Source: Actinomycetota bacterium (GTDB taxonomy: Bacteria > Actinomycetota > Geothermincolia > Geothermincolales > RBG-13-55-18). Taken from it: 64,000 nucleotides of DNA. Of this stretch, positions 18,056-26,406 are shown piece after piece. The notes below the pieces were generated by a model. That model searched no databases, was not told the origin of the DNA, and saw nothing but the letters and a program-made list of their open reading frames with translations. The stretch is from NCBI GenBank assembly GCA_040757835.1, contig JBFLWJ010000004.1, positions 1 through 64,000 on the forward strand. Reading direction: 5' to 3'. Position 1 is the stretch's first letter; every line of letters starts with the position of its first letter. Made by a program: the position numbers and the translations under genes.

Positions 18056-18904
18056 ATGGCTGTCCTCGAAGGTAAGAGCGTGGTGATCACCGGCGCCGGG
18101 TCCGGCCTGGGGAGGTCGCTGGCGCTGGCGCTGGCGCGCAAGGGATGCCGCATCGGCATCGCGGACATCGACATGGCGGGGGCGGAAGAGACCCTGGAGA
18201 TGGTCGTGCGCAACGGTGGCAGCGGCGAGACCTGGGAGATGAACGCCAGGGTGGCCGATGAGGTGGGCGCCATGGCCGACCACTTCTTCTCGTCGTGGGG
18301 GGGCGTCGACCTCCTGGTCAACAACGCCGGGGTGGGCATGGGCGGCTTCACCGGCGATATCCCCCTGGAGGACTGGGAGTGGCTGATCAGCGTGAACTTC
18401 TGGGGCATGGTCTACGGTTGCCATTTCTTCATTCCCCGCATGAAAAAGCAGGGCGGCGGCTACATCCTCAACGTGGCCTCGGCCATGGGCATAACCTGCA
18501 TGGGGGAGATGGCCCCCTACAACACCTCCAAAGCGGCCATCATCTCCCTCTCGGAGACCCTCTACAGCGAGCTTGCCCCGGACAGAATCGGCGTCACCGC
18601 ACTCTGCCCCATGTTCTTCAACACCAACCTGTTCGAGCACTCGCGCTTCGGGAACGATACGGAACGCGAGATCGCCTACGCCGCCTTCAACTATTCCAGG
18701 ATGACCACGGACGAGGTGGCCGCCGCGGCCATCAAGGCGGTGGAGAAAGGGAAGCTCTACTGCGTCCCCATGCTCTCGGGCAAGGTGCACTGGGCGATCA
18801 AACGCATCAGCCCCCAGCTCTACTACGGCAGTTTGGCTTTTCTCGCGCGGCGCGGGTGGCTGAACCCGCTGGAGTTGTGGATGGCGCGCAAGGGCCTGGT
18901 GTAG
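18056..18904 (+). CDS. Short-chain dehydrogenase/reductase (SDR)
   Basis: A classical SDR of 282 residues using NAD(P). The cofactor motif TGAGSGLGRS is near residue 13, NNAGVGMGG lies in the NNAG region, and the catalytic pair is in YNTSK. An aspartate (DIDMAG) after strand two favours NAD(H). ATG 18056 has GGAAGGAG just upstream; a start 27 bases earlier lacks one. The C-terminal extension resembles that of the SDRs at 44515 and 49166, which suggests paralogues with hydrophobic substrates. Substrate unknown. Confidence 0.88.
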   Translation: MAVLEGKSVVITGAGSGLGRSLALALARKGCRIGIADIDMAGAEETLEMVVRNGGSGETWEMNARVADEVGAMADHFFSSWGGVDLLVNNAGVGMGGFTGDIPLEDWEWLISVNFWGMVYGCHFFIPRMKKQGGGYILNVASAMGITCMGEMAPYNTSKAAIISLSETLYSELAPDRIGVTALCPMFFNTNLFEHSRFGNDTEREIAYAAFNYSRMTTDEVAAAAIKAVEKGKLYCVPMLSGKVHWAIKRISPQLYYGSLAFLARRGWLNPLELWMARKGLV

Positions 18905-18990
18905 GCTGGGAGCTGGCCGGTTGCCAACCCGAAAGCCACGCGCTAGCCGTGTGATTTACTCAACCGCCACCCCCGATTAGAATTAGACCC

Positions 18991-19078
18991 GGAGGGGTGG
19001 CAGAGCGGACGAATGCGGTGGTCTTGAAAACCATTGGCCGGCAACGGCTCGCGGGTTCGAATCCCGCCCCCTCCGCCA
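18991..19078 (+). tRNA. tRNA-Ser (anticodon UGA)
   Basis: The 88-base sequence folds as a class II tRNA. GGAGGGG pairs with CCCCTCC, the anticodon loop CTTGAAA is held by TGGT/ACCA with anticodon TGA at 19025-19027, a long variable arm follows, and the T arm is GCGGGTTCGAATCCCGC. The CCA end is encoded. Its 3' half is repeated at 19298 and 25615, which marks it as an integration target. Confidence 0.95.
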
Positions 19079-19297
19079 TCTAAAAAGCCATCTGATGTGC
19101 TCTTTTGCATCAACAGTTCGTGTATCCTAAAAGACCGCGAAATCCGGGTTTCACGGACTGTGCCCAAAATGGGTCCATTATGAAGTAGTAAGTATCGTTA
19201 AATAAGCAGATGCATAGATAATGGGAATTGCAAACCTCCAGGTCAACGACTTAAGTAATCCAGCATAGACTTTCATGGAGAGGCGTGCATTGGTTAC

Positions 19298-19346
19298 GAA
19301 AACCATTGGCCGGCAACGACTCGCGGGTTCGAATCCCGCCCCCTCC
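19298..19346 (+). repeat. Partial tRNA-Ser 3' half (internal att-like copy)
   Basis: From GAAAACCATTGGCC onward this repeats the tRNA-Ser 3' half with one base change (A for G in the variable arm) up to the CCCCCTCC acceptor strand, then diverges before CCA. The bases to the left do not match the anticodon stem, so it is not a tRNA gene. It would fit the junction of two successive insertions. Confidence 0.8.
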
Positions 19347-19660
19347 ATCGCTTCTAGCAGACCAATGAAATCAAGCCATGCAGTGACTTTTAATCTAATG
19401 GATTTCTAACACCAATGGAACACGCAGCGGAATAGACATATCCCTCACGGCCAAATTCCGGCATAAATAGATCTGCTCAGGAATCGTGTGCTTTCCTCCA
19501 GGCATAATGGCCAGTTGGGAGGGTGTTCTTGTGATCCGAGATGTGTGGGGCTACCCAGGTTGCGGAGGACAGAGGAGTTGCCTTATTATAATGGGCGTAC
19601 GAAGAAGGGAAGCGGTGGGAAGCCGCTGTAGGTAGACCATTGAGCAGGACTGAGTAAGTG
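19347..19660 (+). ncRNA. Leader region with possible cobalamin-type riboswitch
   Basis: About 300 bases without a coding frame precede a strong intrinsic terminator and the first island gene. Near 19600-19625 the string AAGGGAAGCGGTGGGAAGCC resembles the conserved GGGAA...GGTG...CC core of cobalamin riboswitches, and the island encodes a BtuFCD/FecBCD-type importer. A clear B12-box complement was not found, so this is only a candidate aptamer. The short spacing between the conserved-looking core and the terminator would suit transcription attenuation. Confidence 0.3.
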
Positions 19661-19694
19661 ACCACGAAGGTCGCAGACCTTCGTGGTTTTCTTT
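19661..19694 (+). terminator. Intrinsic terminator / attenuator upstream of the island operon
   Basis: ACCACGAAGGTC (19661-19672) pairs perfectly with GACCTTCGTGGT (19676-19687) around GCA, and a T-rich tail follows. It stands 67 bases before the methyltransferase start in the same direction, so it is more likely an attenuator controlling the island operon than the end of an upstream gene, as none is present. Confidence 0.8.
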
Positions 19695-19760
19695 TTCCGG
19701 TCCAACGCGCCCGCCAGAACCCGGAGCGCCGGGCCCGCGAAGCGGAGGAGATGTACGAAT

Positions 19761-20381
19761 ATGACTACTGCCATCAGGACCTTTTTCAACGAGAGGGCGG
19801 ATGCCTGGGACGAAAGGTACGACGCGCACGGTGCGGCTGCAAGCGAACGCCTCATCTGTGGACTTGGGATAAAGCCCGGGAGCAGGGTGCTAGACGTGGG
19901 TTGCGGTACCGGACTCATCATCCCCTGGCTCCTGGAGGCGGTGGGCGGCGAGGGAAAGGTGATAGCCCTGGATATAGCGGAGAGGATGCTCCGGATCGCC
20001 CGGGACAAGTACGAGGCATGGAATGTAGAGTACATCAATGCTGACGTTGCACATACCCCCTTTCTCGACTTCTCCTTCGACGAGGTCGTATGCCATAACT
20101 GTTTCCCCCACGTGGTGGACAAGGAGGAGGCGGCGCGGGAGATGTTCCGCATCCTCAAACCGGGAGGAAGGGTAACCGTCTGTCACAACGAGAGCCGGGA
20201 GGCGATCAACGCCCTGCACCGCAGGATCGGGGGGGAAGTGGGCGGGGACATGCTCCCGGACGAGCGCGGCATGAGGGGCATCTTTGAAATAGCTGACTTC
20301 AATGAGATATCCATAGTGGACAAAGATGGTGGATATATGATGCAGGCCCGCAGACCGGATAATGTAAAGGGCGGTAAATGA
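19761..20381 (+). CDS. Class I SAM-dependent methyltransferase
   Basis: A 206-residue methyltransferase. Motif I VLDVGCGTGLI is near residue 43, and a UbiE/Methyltransf_11-like order follows (VIALDIAERML, HNCFPHVVDKEEAAREMFRILKPGG in the motif II/III region). It is the first gene of the island cassette, with GGAGGAG ten bases before ATG 19761. A methyl acceptor cannot be read. Its place beside a metal/corrinoid importer suggests that it modifies a tetrapyrrole-like or metallophore-like small molecule, which is inference. Confidence 0.8.
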   Translation: MTTAIRTFFNERADAWDERYDAHGAAASERLICGLGIKPGSRVLDVGCGTGLIIPWLLEAVGGEGKVIALDIAERMLRIARDKYEAWNVEYINADVAHTPFLDFSFDEVVCHNCFPHVVDKEEAAREMFRILKPGGRVTVCHNESREAINALHRRIGGEVGGDMLPDERGMRGIFEIADFNEISIVDKDGGYMMQARRPDNVKGGK

Positions 20382-20606
20382 AAGGCGCTGGCGATCAGTG
20401 CGGCACTTACGGATTTCAGAGCCAGGAAGGTTCCTGTGCGATCGACAGACATGGTCTTGTTCATTCCGGATATTGATGGTTGAGTAGGCCTTCATGCCCA
20501 GACGGCAGGCTGGGCTGGGATTTCTCATGCATGACGGGTGTCGCTCCATGGCAACCAGGATGGCCTCCACCCTAAAGCGGGCTGAAACGTAGAGAAAGGT
20601 GAAACA

Positions 20607-21407
20607 ATGCCGAAGGTTATAGTGTGCGGCAGAGGGGGCAGCGGCAAGAGCACGCTCGTATCTCTGCTGGCGGGGGAGTTGAAGGGCGTCGCCGGCTGCC
20701 TCGTCGTGGACGCGGACGAGTCCAATCTCGGCCTTAACCTCATGCTGGGGCTGGAGCCTCCGGAACTTACGGTCATGGAACACCTGGGGGGGAAACCCAT
20801 CGTGAGCGGAAAGTGGCTCGCCAGGTTGAGGGGTGAGGGAGACGAGGAATTGAGCCTCTTCGAAGCGGGCCTACATACTGGGAGACTTCCGGCCGAGTAT
20901 TCCGCCGGCAACGGCAGTGTCAGACTGGCGAGGATAGGCAAGATCGAGCACAGCATGGAGGGTTGCGCCTGTCCCATGGGGGCGGTAGCCCGGTCCTTCC
21001 TCAATGCTTTGTCCCTGGACGAGGGGCAGTGGGTCCTGGTGGATACCGAAGCGGGGGTGGAACATTTCGGCCGCGGATTGCTGGAGGGCGCGGATTTCGT
21101 CCTAGTGACCGTCGACCCCTCCCACGAAGCGGTGATCCTCGCGGAAAAAACCTGCAGGCTGGCCGAGGAGGCGGAGAAGCCATGCGGCGTAGTGTTGAGC
21201 AAGGTTGACGCTCGAGCGGAAAGAGTCTTGAGGGAGAGGCTGGCCGGGAGGGGGATAAGTCCGCTGGGCGCGATCCATTATTCCGCCCTTATCGCCGAAG
21301 CAAACCTGGAGGGGAAGCCCCTCGAGGATGCATCCCTGCAGGAGGAGCTCCGCCGGATCCTGGTTGCGATCGATTCCTGTCTGTTTCATAACGGTCCGAG
21401 ATGTTAG
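20607..21407 (+). CDS. CooC-like nickel-insertion ATPase
   Basis: A 266-residue P-loop ATPase of the MinD/CooC group. The deviant Walker A GRGGSGKST (8-16) follows VIVC. VVDADESNLGLN forms the switch/Walker A' region. EGCACPMG carries the CxC pair that in CooC binds nickel at the dimer interface. CooC and AcsF help load nickel into CO dehydrogenase or acetyl-CoA synthase, but neither target gene is in the window. Next to a tetrapyrrole/metal importer it may load nickel or cobalt into another site. Confidence 0.8.
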   Translation: MPKVIVCGRGGSGKSTLVSLLAGELKGVAGCLVVDADESNLGLNLMLGLEPPELTVMEHLGGKPIVSGKWLARLRGEGDEELSLFEAGLHTGRLPAEYSAGNGSVRLARIGKIEHSMEGCACPMGAVARSFLNALSLDEGQWVLVDTEAGVEHFGRGLLEGADFVLVTVDPSHEAVILAEKTCRLAEEAEKPCGVVLSKVDARAERVLRERLAGRGISPLGAIHYSALIAEANLEGKPLEDASLQEELRRILVAIDSCLFHNGPRC

Positions 21408-21470
21408 GGCCGCCTTGACGATCAGCGGCCTTATATAGGCCCGGTATTAAAGGGTAGTAAGGAGGGTATC

Positions 21471-22685
21471 ATGAGAAAGCTGATGGTCGTTGTCATGGTA
21501 TCGATTGTCCTGGCGGTGCTGCTGGCGGGATGCGGCGGCAGTAGCCAGGAGAGCCAGGAGGATACCAGGACGATAGTCGACATGCGGGGAAAGACCGTGG
21601 TGGTGCCCTTGCAGATCGATAGGGTAGTGGAATTGAGCGACGGCTTCATACCCAGCGTGATGTATTCATTCGGTGTGGAGGATAAAGTCGTCGGGCTCGG
21701 CTCGGACAACCTCAAGGAGGTGGACTCCTATGCTTTCGAACTGGTATCCGGCGAGACCACCACATATGAGAACGGCATGAATCCGGTTTCATATCTCTGC
21801 CCATGGATCATGGATCTGCCCGCCGTCGCGAAGTACGAAGAGGCGGTGAACATCGAGGAGATCGCTGCCCTAGACCCCGACGTCATCATCATCCGCAAGG
21901 GTTTCGGCTCCATGAATACCATGGAGTACGGCACAGAGGAGGATATCGAGAAGAGCATCGCACTCATCGAAAACTTGGGCATACCGACGGTGGTCCTCTA
22001 CGGACCGCCGGCCTTCGAGCAGCCCGACGTAAGCAAGATCTCCGAGGAAATCGAGATCCTGGGGGAGGTCTTCGAGAAACAGGACGAGGCCGCGCGGCTC
22101 AACGTGTACCTGGAGGGCATCGTGGACATGGTCTCGGAGCGCACCGCGGGCGTGGCCGAGGAGGACAAGCCGCGCGTCCTTCTCTTCGGCCTCTCGCCCA
22201 ATGCCAGGGACAGCGGGGGAGCGGGCGACGTGCTGTGCACCGACACCATCGAATCCTATTTCGTCACCGACATCGTCAACGCACACAACGCCTACGAGGA
22301 ATCGGGAGGCTGGAAGATCGTCAGCACCGAGCAGATCCTCGCGCTCAACCCCGATGTCTTAGTGCTGCCTACGGACTGGGGCTACCACCCTCCCGAGGAG
22401 CTGTACGGGGCTTCTTACTACCAGAACCTGCGCGAGCTCGATGCGGTGAAGAACCAGCGGGTATGGGCGCTGCCCTGGACCCCCTACAACTGCGCCAAGC
22501 GTCTCGAATACCCCATAGAGGTCATGGTCATCGCGAAGGCCGCTTACCCCGAGCTCTTCGAGGACATTAAGGTAAATGAGTGGGTGCTGGAGTTCTACGA
22601 GAACGTTTATAACGTGGACGAGGAGACGGCTGAAGAGCTCCGCAGCGTGCAGTGGATGGACTGGACGGTGCAGGCCGATCTCTAG
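21471..22685 (+). CDS. ABC substrate-binding lipoprotein, BtuF/FepB type
   Basis: A 404-residue helical-backbone binding protein of the cobalamin/siderophore class. The signal ends LLAGC with Cys21 lipidated. The two lobes include VVELSDGFIPSVMYSFGVEDKVVG written in the usual BtuF/FepB order, LDPDVIIIRKG, and LALNPDVLVLPTDWG. It is somewhat longer than BtuF (about 270) and closer to archaeal/clostridial Fe or corrinoid binding proteins. AAGGAGG is placed 7-8 bases before ATG 21471. The permease and ATPase follow directly. The ligand (corrinoid, haem or metallophore) is unresolved. Confidence 0.88.
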   Translation: MRKLMVVVMVSIVLAVLLAGCGGSSQESQEDTRTIVDMRGKTVVVPLQIDRVVELSDGFIPSVMYSFGVEDKVVGLGSDNLKEVDSYAFELVSGETTTYENGMNPVSYLCPWIMDLPAVAKYEEAVNIEEIAALDPDVIIIRKGFGSMNTMEYGTEEDIEKSIALIENLGIPTVVLYGPPAFEQPDVSKISEEIEILGEVFEKQDEAARLNVYLEGIVDMVSERTAGVAEEDKPRVLLFGLSPNARDSGGAGDVLCTDTIESYFVTDIVNAHNAYEESGGWKIVSTEQILALNPDVLVLPTDWGYHPPEELYGASYYQNLRELDAVKNQRVWALPWTPYNCAKRLEYPIEVMVIAKAAYPELFEDIKVNEWVLEFYENVYNVDEETAEELRSVQWMDWTVQADL

Positions 22686-22707
22686 TTCCGGAAACGGTTT
22701 GAACACG

Positions 22708-23775
22708 ATGTTGGAGGACGAGTTCGAGAAGCTTCCGGCCGGCATCTTCGCCGAGCGCCGTAAGCTTCTCGTGCTCGGCGGTCTCCTGGTCCTGCTGCTG
22801 CTCACCTGCCTGATCGCTCTGGTGCTTGGGGCCTACAACGTATCGTTAATGGACGTCTTAAGGATCCTCCTTCGCCACCTGGACCTCTTCGACGGCGCGG
22901 CCGAAGCCGACGCCATGCAGAACATAATAGTATGGGAGGTGCGCCTCCCCAGGATCATTCTGGCGGCCCTGGTGGGCATGACCCTGGCGGTGGCGGGCGG
23001 GGTCTTTCAGGGGTGTTTTCGCAATCCCCTGGTGGATACCTTCATACTGGGCGTGGCATCGGGCTCGGCCTTCGGTGCCGCTCTGGCCATCGTGATACCG
23101 AGCTTCTTTCTCTCCCTGCAACTGTCCGCCTTCCTCTTCGGGGCTCTCGCGGTTGCCGCCGCCTACTTTACGGCGAGGGTGCGCGGCGAGACGCCGGTCG
23201 TCACTCTCATCCTGGCCGGGGTGATCATCGGCTCGGTGTTCGACGCCCTCGTGGCCATGCTGCAGTACTTCGCCCGGGACGCTGCCCTGCGCGAGATCGT
23301 CTTCTGGCTCATGGGAGGATTCTACTATTCCACCTGGAAGGACGTACTCATGCTGGCGCCTTTCACCATCGCGAGCACGCTTTTCCTCTGGGGCATGGGT
23401 TGGAAGCTGAACATCCTGTCCATGGGTGACGAGGAGGCCAAAGCCCTCGGCATCCAGACCGAACGCCTCAAGGCCGTGCTCATCGCCGTCGCCACGCTGG
23501 CTACAGCTGTCGCGGTCTCCCTGGTCGGGATAATAGCCTGGGTGGGACTGCTCATGCCCCACGCGGCGAGGATGCTGCTGGGGCCCGACCACCGCTACAT
23601 GCTTCCGGGAGCCGCCCTCCTCGGGGCCACCTACATGGTCGTATGTGATACCCTCGCCAAGACCCTCACCTCGGCGGAGATACCGGTGGGGATTCTGACT
23701 TCACTGGTGGGTGCGCCCTTCCTCATCATTCTTCTGCGCAGCAAAGCCGGCGCGGTTTTCGGGGGAAGCCCATGA
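22708..23775 (+). CDS. FecCD/BtuC-type ABC permease
   Basis: Membrane subunit of the importer, 355 residues with about ten hydrophobic helices, as in BtuC/FecCD. Diagnostic stretches are WEVRLPRIILAALVGMTLAVAG, FQGCFRNPLVDTFILGVASG and VSLVGIIAWVGLLMPHAARM, which carries the ATPase-coupling loop. ATG 22708 is taken because the preceding in-frame sequence belongs to the binding-protein gene; the ribosome-binding site is weak, which fits translational coupling. The last four bases overlap the ATPase gene. Confidence 0.92.
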   Translation: MLEDEFEKLPAGIFAERRKLLVLGGLLVLLLLTCLIALVLGAYNVSLMDVLRILLRHLDLFDGAAEADAMQNIIVWEVRLPRIILAALVGMTLAVAGGVFQGCFRNPLVDTFILGVASGSAFGAALAIVIPSFFLSLQLSAFLFGALAVAAAYFTARVRGETPVVTLILAGVIIGSVFDALVAMLQYFARDAALREIVFWLMGGFYYSTWKDVLMLAPFTIASTLFLWGMGWKLNILSMGDEEAKALGIQTERLKAVLIAVATLATAVAVSLVGIIAWVGLLMPHAARMLLGPDHRYMLPGAALLGATYMVVCDTLAKTLTSAEIPVGILTSLVGAPFLIILLRSKAGAVFGGSP

Positions 23776-24551
23776 TCGAGGTAAGCGACCTCACCTTCTC
23801 CTATCCCCGGGGGCCGCAGGTTCTGAAGGGGATCACCTTCGGGGTAGAGAGCGGCAGTCTATGCGGTCTCTTCGGCCCGAACGGCAGCGGTAAGACCACC
23901 CTGTTCAGGTGCATGATGAGGTTTCTGGATTACCACCACGGCACCATCACCATAGAGGGGAGCGACTTGAAAAAGTTGAAGATCAGGAGCCTCGCGCGTC
24001 TCATCGCCTATGTCCCCCAGGAACACAAGGTGACCTTTCCCTTCCCGGTCAGGGACGTAATACTGATGGGCCGGACGCCACATCTCCGCAGCCCCTTCGG
24101 CGCTTCCCGGGAAGACAAGCTGGCGGCCATGAGGGCGATGAGCACGGTAGGCATCGAGGACCTGGCCCTGAAGCGCTACAACGAGCTGAGCGGCGGCCAG
24201 CGCCAGCTGGCGATAATCGCCCGTGCCCTGGCCCAGGACCCCAAGCTGCTGTTGTTGGACGAGCCCACCTCAGCGCTGGATTTCAGCAACCAGATCAAGG
24301 TGTGGAAGCTTCTCGAGGAGATAGCCGCGGGCGGGTCAACGGTGATAGCCTGCACCCACGATCCCAATCACGTGGCATGGTTCTGCGACGAGGCAGTCGT
24401 GCTCGGAGACAACCGCCTCGTGGCCGCGGGAAAAGCGGCCGATGTTATCAACGCCGTTGTCCTTCAGGAGCTCTACGGCGATCTCTGCGAGGTGGCGGAG
24501 TTCGGACTCGGCAAGTTCGTGTATCCGGAAGGCCTTGCCGGTGATGGATAA
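23772..24551 (+). CDS. FepC/BtuD-type ABC ATPase
   Basis: ATPase of the same importer, 259 residues. It has Walker A GPNGSGKTT near 35-43, YVPQEHKVTFPFPV as Q-loop region, signature LSGGQRQLAIIARALAQ, Walker B LLLLDEPTSALD and the switch histidine in CTHDPNH. It overlaps the permease by four bases (ATGA) and the next methyltransferase by eight, so the cassette is one tightly packed operon. Confidence 0.93.
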   Translation: MIEVSDLTFSYPRGPQVLKGITFGVESGSLCGLFGPNGSGKTTLFRCMMRFLDYHHGTITIEGSDLKKLKIRSLARLIAYVPQEHKVTFPFPVRDVILMGRTPHLRSPFGASREDKLAAMRAMSTVGIEDLALKRYNELSGGQRQLAIIARALAQDPKLLLLDEPTSALDFSNQIKVWKLLEEIAAGGSTVIACTHDPNHVAWFCDEAVVLGDNRLVAAGKAADVINAVVLQELYGDLCEVAEFGLGKFVYPEGLAGDG

Positions 24552-25398
24552 GGGATGTGACTACAGCGACGTATGGCGCAGGCGGATGCTCGAGCATCGC
24601 GAATCGGCCGACGGTGACTGCGTGCGCTTCTGGGAGAGTGAGCTACTGGTACGCAGCTACGACGATGTGGCCCGGACAAGTGATTGGGGCGAGACCCTGA
24701 TTGCGGCGATAAACAACCTCGGCCTGGGCCGGCATGCGCGCATTCTGGACATCGGGGCGGGAACCGGGACCCACGTGATACCGCTTGCCGATACGGCATC
24801 TCTCGTTACCGCCGTGGAGCCCTCCGGGGCCATGCTCTCCCGCCTCAAGCAGAATCTCGCCTCGAGCGGTATCGCCAACGTCACGTGCCTTAATAAAAGA
24901 TGGGAGGATGTGGACCCGGCACGTGACCTCAAGGCTCCCTACGACGTAGTGATCGCCTCTTTTTCCCTCGGCATGTTGGACTTGCGGGATGCGATCGCGC
25001 GCATGACAGATGTCTGCCGCGGTTACGTATTCCTGATCTGGAACCATGGTATACAGGGATGGGAGAGGATGTACATGGACCTATGGCCTTCCATTCACGG
25101 CAGGGATTACGTAACTATGCCGGGGGACGATATACTTCTGGGGGTTTTGCGCCAGATGGGAATCGCTCCCGATGTCTCTATCCATGGCTCAAACACCATG
25201 TACCGTTTCTCCAGCATAGAGGAGGCCGCGGCCCATTTCGCAGCGGAAATATGTATACCGGACGCGGTAGAACGCAACACGCTGGCAAAGTATTTAATGG
25301 AGGTTCTGGTTGAGGAGGGCGGAAGCCTTGCTTACTACGATCACGGCGATTACGTTATTATCTCCTGGCGGGATGAAGGCGATGCCGTAATCGGTTAA
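24544..25398 (+). CDS. SAM-dependent methyltransferase, second in the island
   Basis: A 284-residue class I methyltransferase. Motif I is ILDIGAGTGTHVIPLA (near residue 63), followed by VTAVEPSGAMLSRLK and YDVVIASFSLGMLDLRDAI. It overlaps the upstream ATPase gene by eight bases. Together with the methyltransferase at 19761 it brackets the importer, an arrangement seen beside corrinoid or metallophore uptake genes in anaerobes. Acceptor not known. This is the last gene before the right-hand tRNA fragment. Confidence 0.82.
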   Translation: MDKGCDYSDVWRRRMLEHRESADGDCVRFWESELLVRSYDDVARTSDWGETLIAAINNLGLGRHARILDIGAGTGTHVIPLADTASLVTAVEPSGAMLSRLKQNLASSGIANVTCLNKRWEDVDPARDLKAPYDVVIASFSLGMLDLRDAIARMTDVCRGYVFLIWNHGIQGWERMYMDLWPSIHGRDYVTMPGDDILLGVLRQMGIAPDVSIHGSNTMYRFSSIEEAAAHFAAEICIPDAVERNTLAKYLMEVLVEEGGSLAYYDHGDYVIISWRDEGDAVIG

Positions 25399-25614
25399 TT
25401 GCAGTCTATAAGAAAGAATCTATATCAACAAATGTCGGCAAAGAACCTATGCAGACACATGTAGATAAGAGACCAATCGAGCTGTGCCCATTTTAGGCCT
25501 ATTTCACCGCTGAGTATCGCGAAATATCGCTAAGGCTAAATGGTAATTTTTATAAATATGCAAGATAACAACTTGCAGAATTACCAGGTATTACTATGAA
25601 TTCGGAAGGGAGAA
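25399..25614. other. AT-rich right arm of the island, nothing recognised
   Basis: This gap between the last island gene and the tRNA fragment is clearly AT-richer than the genes around it, with runs such as TTTTTATAAATATG. No frame, hairpin with T-tail or repeat could be supported. Confidence 0.5.
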
Positions 25615-25671
25615 CTTGAAAACCATTGGCCGGCAACGGCTCGCGGGTTCGAATCCCGCCCCCCTCCGCCA
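25615..25671 (+). repeat. tRNA-Ser 3' half, right-hand att copy
   Basis: CTTGAAAACCATTGGCCGGC begins at 25615 and continues through variable arm, T arm, acceptor strand and GCCA, identical to the tRNA-Ser gene except for one extra C in the acceptor run. Nothing tRNA-like lies to the left. It marks the right boundary of the island; the flavoprotein gene on the other strand ends 12 bases further on. Confidence 0.88.
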
Positions 25672-25683
25672 CTATAATGCCTG

Positions 25684-26325
25684 TTAAACACTTTGCAGGT
25701 TCGCGAATACCTCTGGCGGGAGACCATTCTTTTCTATGCGCTTCTTAAGATCGTGGGATTCCAGGGTGTCGGTGATTATCCATTGCCTTTTTATGTCACA
25801 GCCGACGATAGCGAAAATGAACGAGAGGTAGTTCATGATCTGTTCGGCGGGATAGGTGACGGGACTGTTCTGCGTTACGATTAAATAGAGGTGTTTGCCT
25901 CGGGGAAGACGTATAGATGGCATACCGTAGTCCTCGCCCGGGTGCTCCTCCTTGAACTCGCGCATAGCCTCGTACATGGATTTGCCCTTCTTCCCCAACC
26001 CCTCAACGTGTGAGATAAGAGAAACGCTCCTCTCGATGAATATCCGTGCCCATGCGGATTCCCTGAGTACGTAGACGGGGGTGCCGAAAACCAGCGCATC
26101 GGCTTCCCACAGCGCATCATGTATTTTCTGCCAGTCGTCTTTGACCACACACCTGCCTTTCACCTCACATGCATAACATGACTTGCAGGGAGCGATGTCC
26201 ATCTTGCAGATATCAAAATGCACTGACTCTCCATGTCCGCCATTAATGGCATTCGCCAACAGCTTGCAGGCAAAGGCGGTGTTTCCATTATTACGCGAGC
26301 TGGTGTTGATGCTTAAGACTTTCAT
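25684..26325 (-). CDS. Iron-sulfur flavoprotein (Isf/NADPH-FMN reductase family)
   Basis: A 213-residue flavodoxin-fold oxidoreductase. It begins VLSINTSSRNNGNT, the FMN phosphate loop, and has the compact cysteine motif CKSCYACEVKGRC, which in Isf proteins of anaerobes binds a [4Fe-4S] cluster. VFGTPVYVLRESAWARIFIER is the usual FMN-binding segment. Isf passes electrons from ferredoxin to small acceptors. It may serve the corrinoid genes that follow on the same strand, for example in reduction of the cobalt centre, but it is at the downstream end of that cluster and this link is an inference. Confidence 0.87.
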   Translation of the reverse strand: MKVLSINTSSRNNGNTAFACKLLANAINGGHGESVHFDICKMDIAPCKSCYACEVKGRCVVKDDWQKIHDALWEADALVFGTPVYVLRESAWARIFIERSVSLISHVEGLGKKGKSMYEAMREFKEEHPGEDYGMPSIRLPRGKHLYLIVTQNSPVTYPAEQIMNYLSFIFAIVGCDIKRQWIITDTLESHDLKKRIEKNGLPPEVFANLQSV

Positions 26326-26406
26326 ATTCAGGTCGATCTCCTTTCCACGGACTTTCGGGACCAGAATCTTCTGTATTGTCGGCGATAGTCATAGACACAG
26401 CATCCT

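Larger units (their letters stand above)
19079..25671. mobile_element. tRNA-Ser-flanked genomic island / cassette
   Basis: The segment starts at the 3' end of tRNA-Ser and ends with a near-exact copy of the tRNA's anticodon-loop-to-CCA half (25615-25671). A third, shorter copy lies inside at 19298-19346. This is the classic footprint of tyrosine-recombinase integration into a tRNA, with attL at the intact gene and attR at the displaced fragment. Cargo is six genes: methyltransferase, CooC-like ATPase, three importer genes and a second methyltransferase. No integrase or excisionase gene is recognisable inside, so it may be an immobilised remnant or be mobilised in trans. Both ends are AT-richer than the window average. 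Confidence 0.65.

Noticed and set aside
19298..19346. A second tRNA-Ser gene
   Set aside because: Only the 3' half is present; the acceptor 5' strand, D arm and anticodon stem are missing and CCA is lost.
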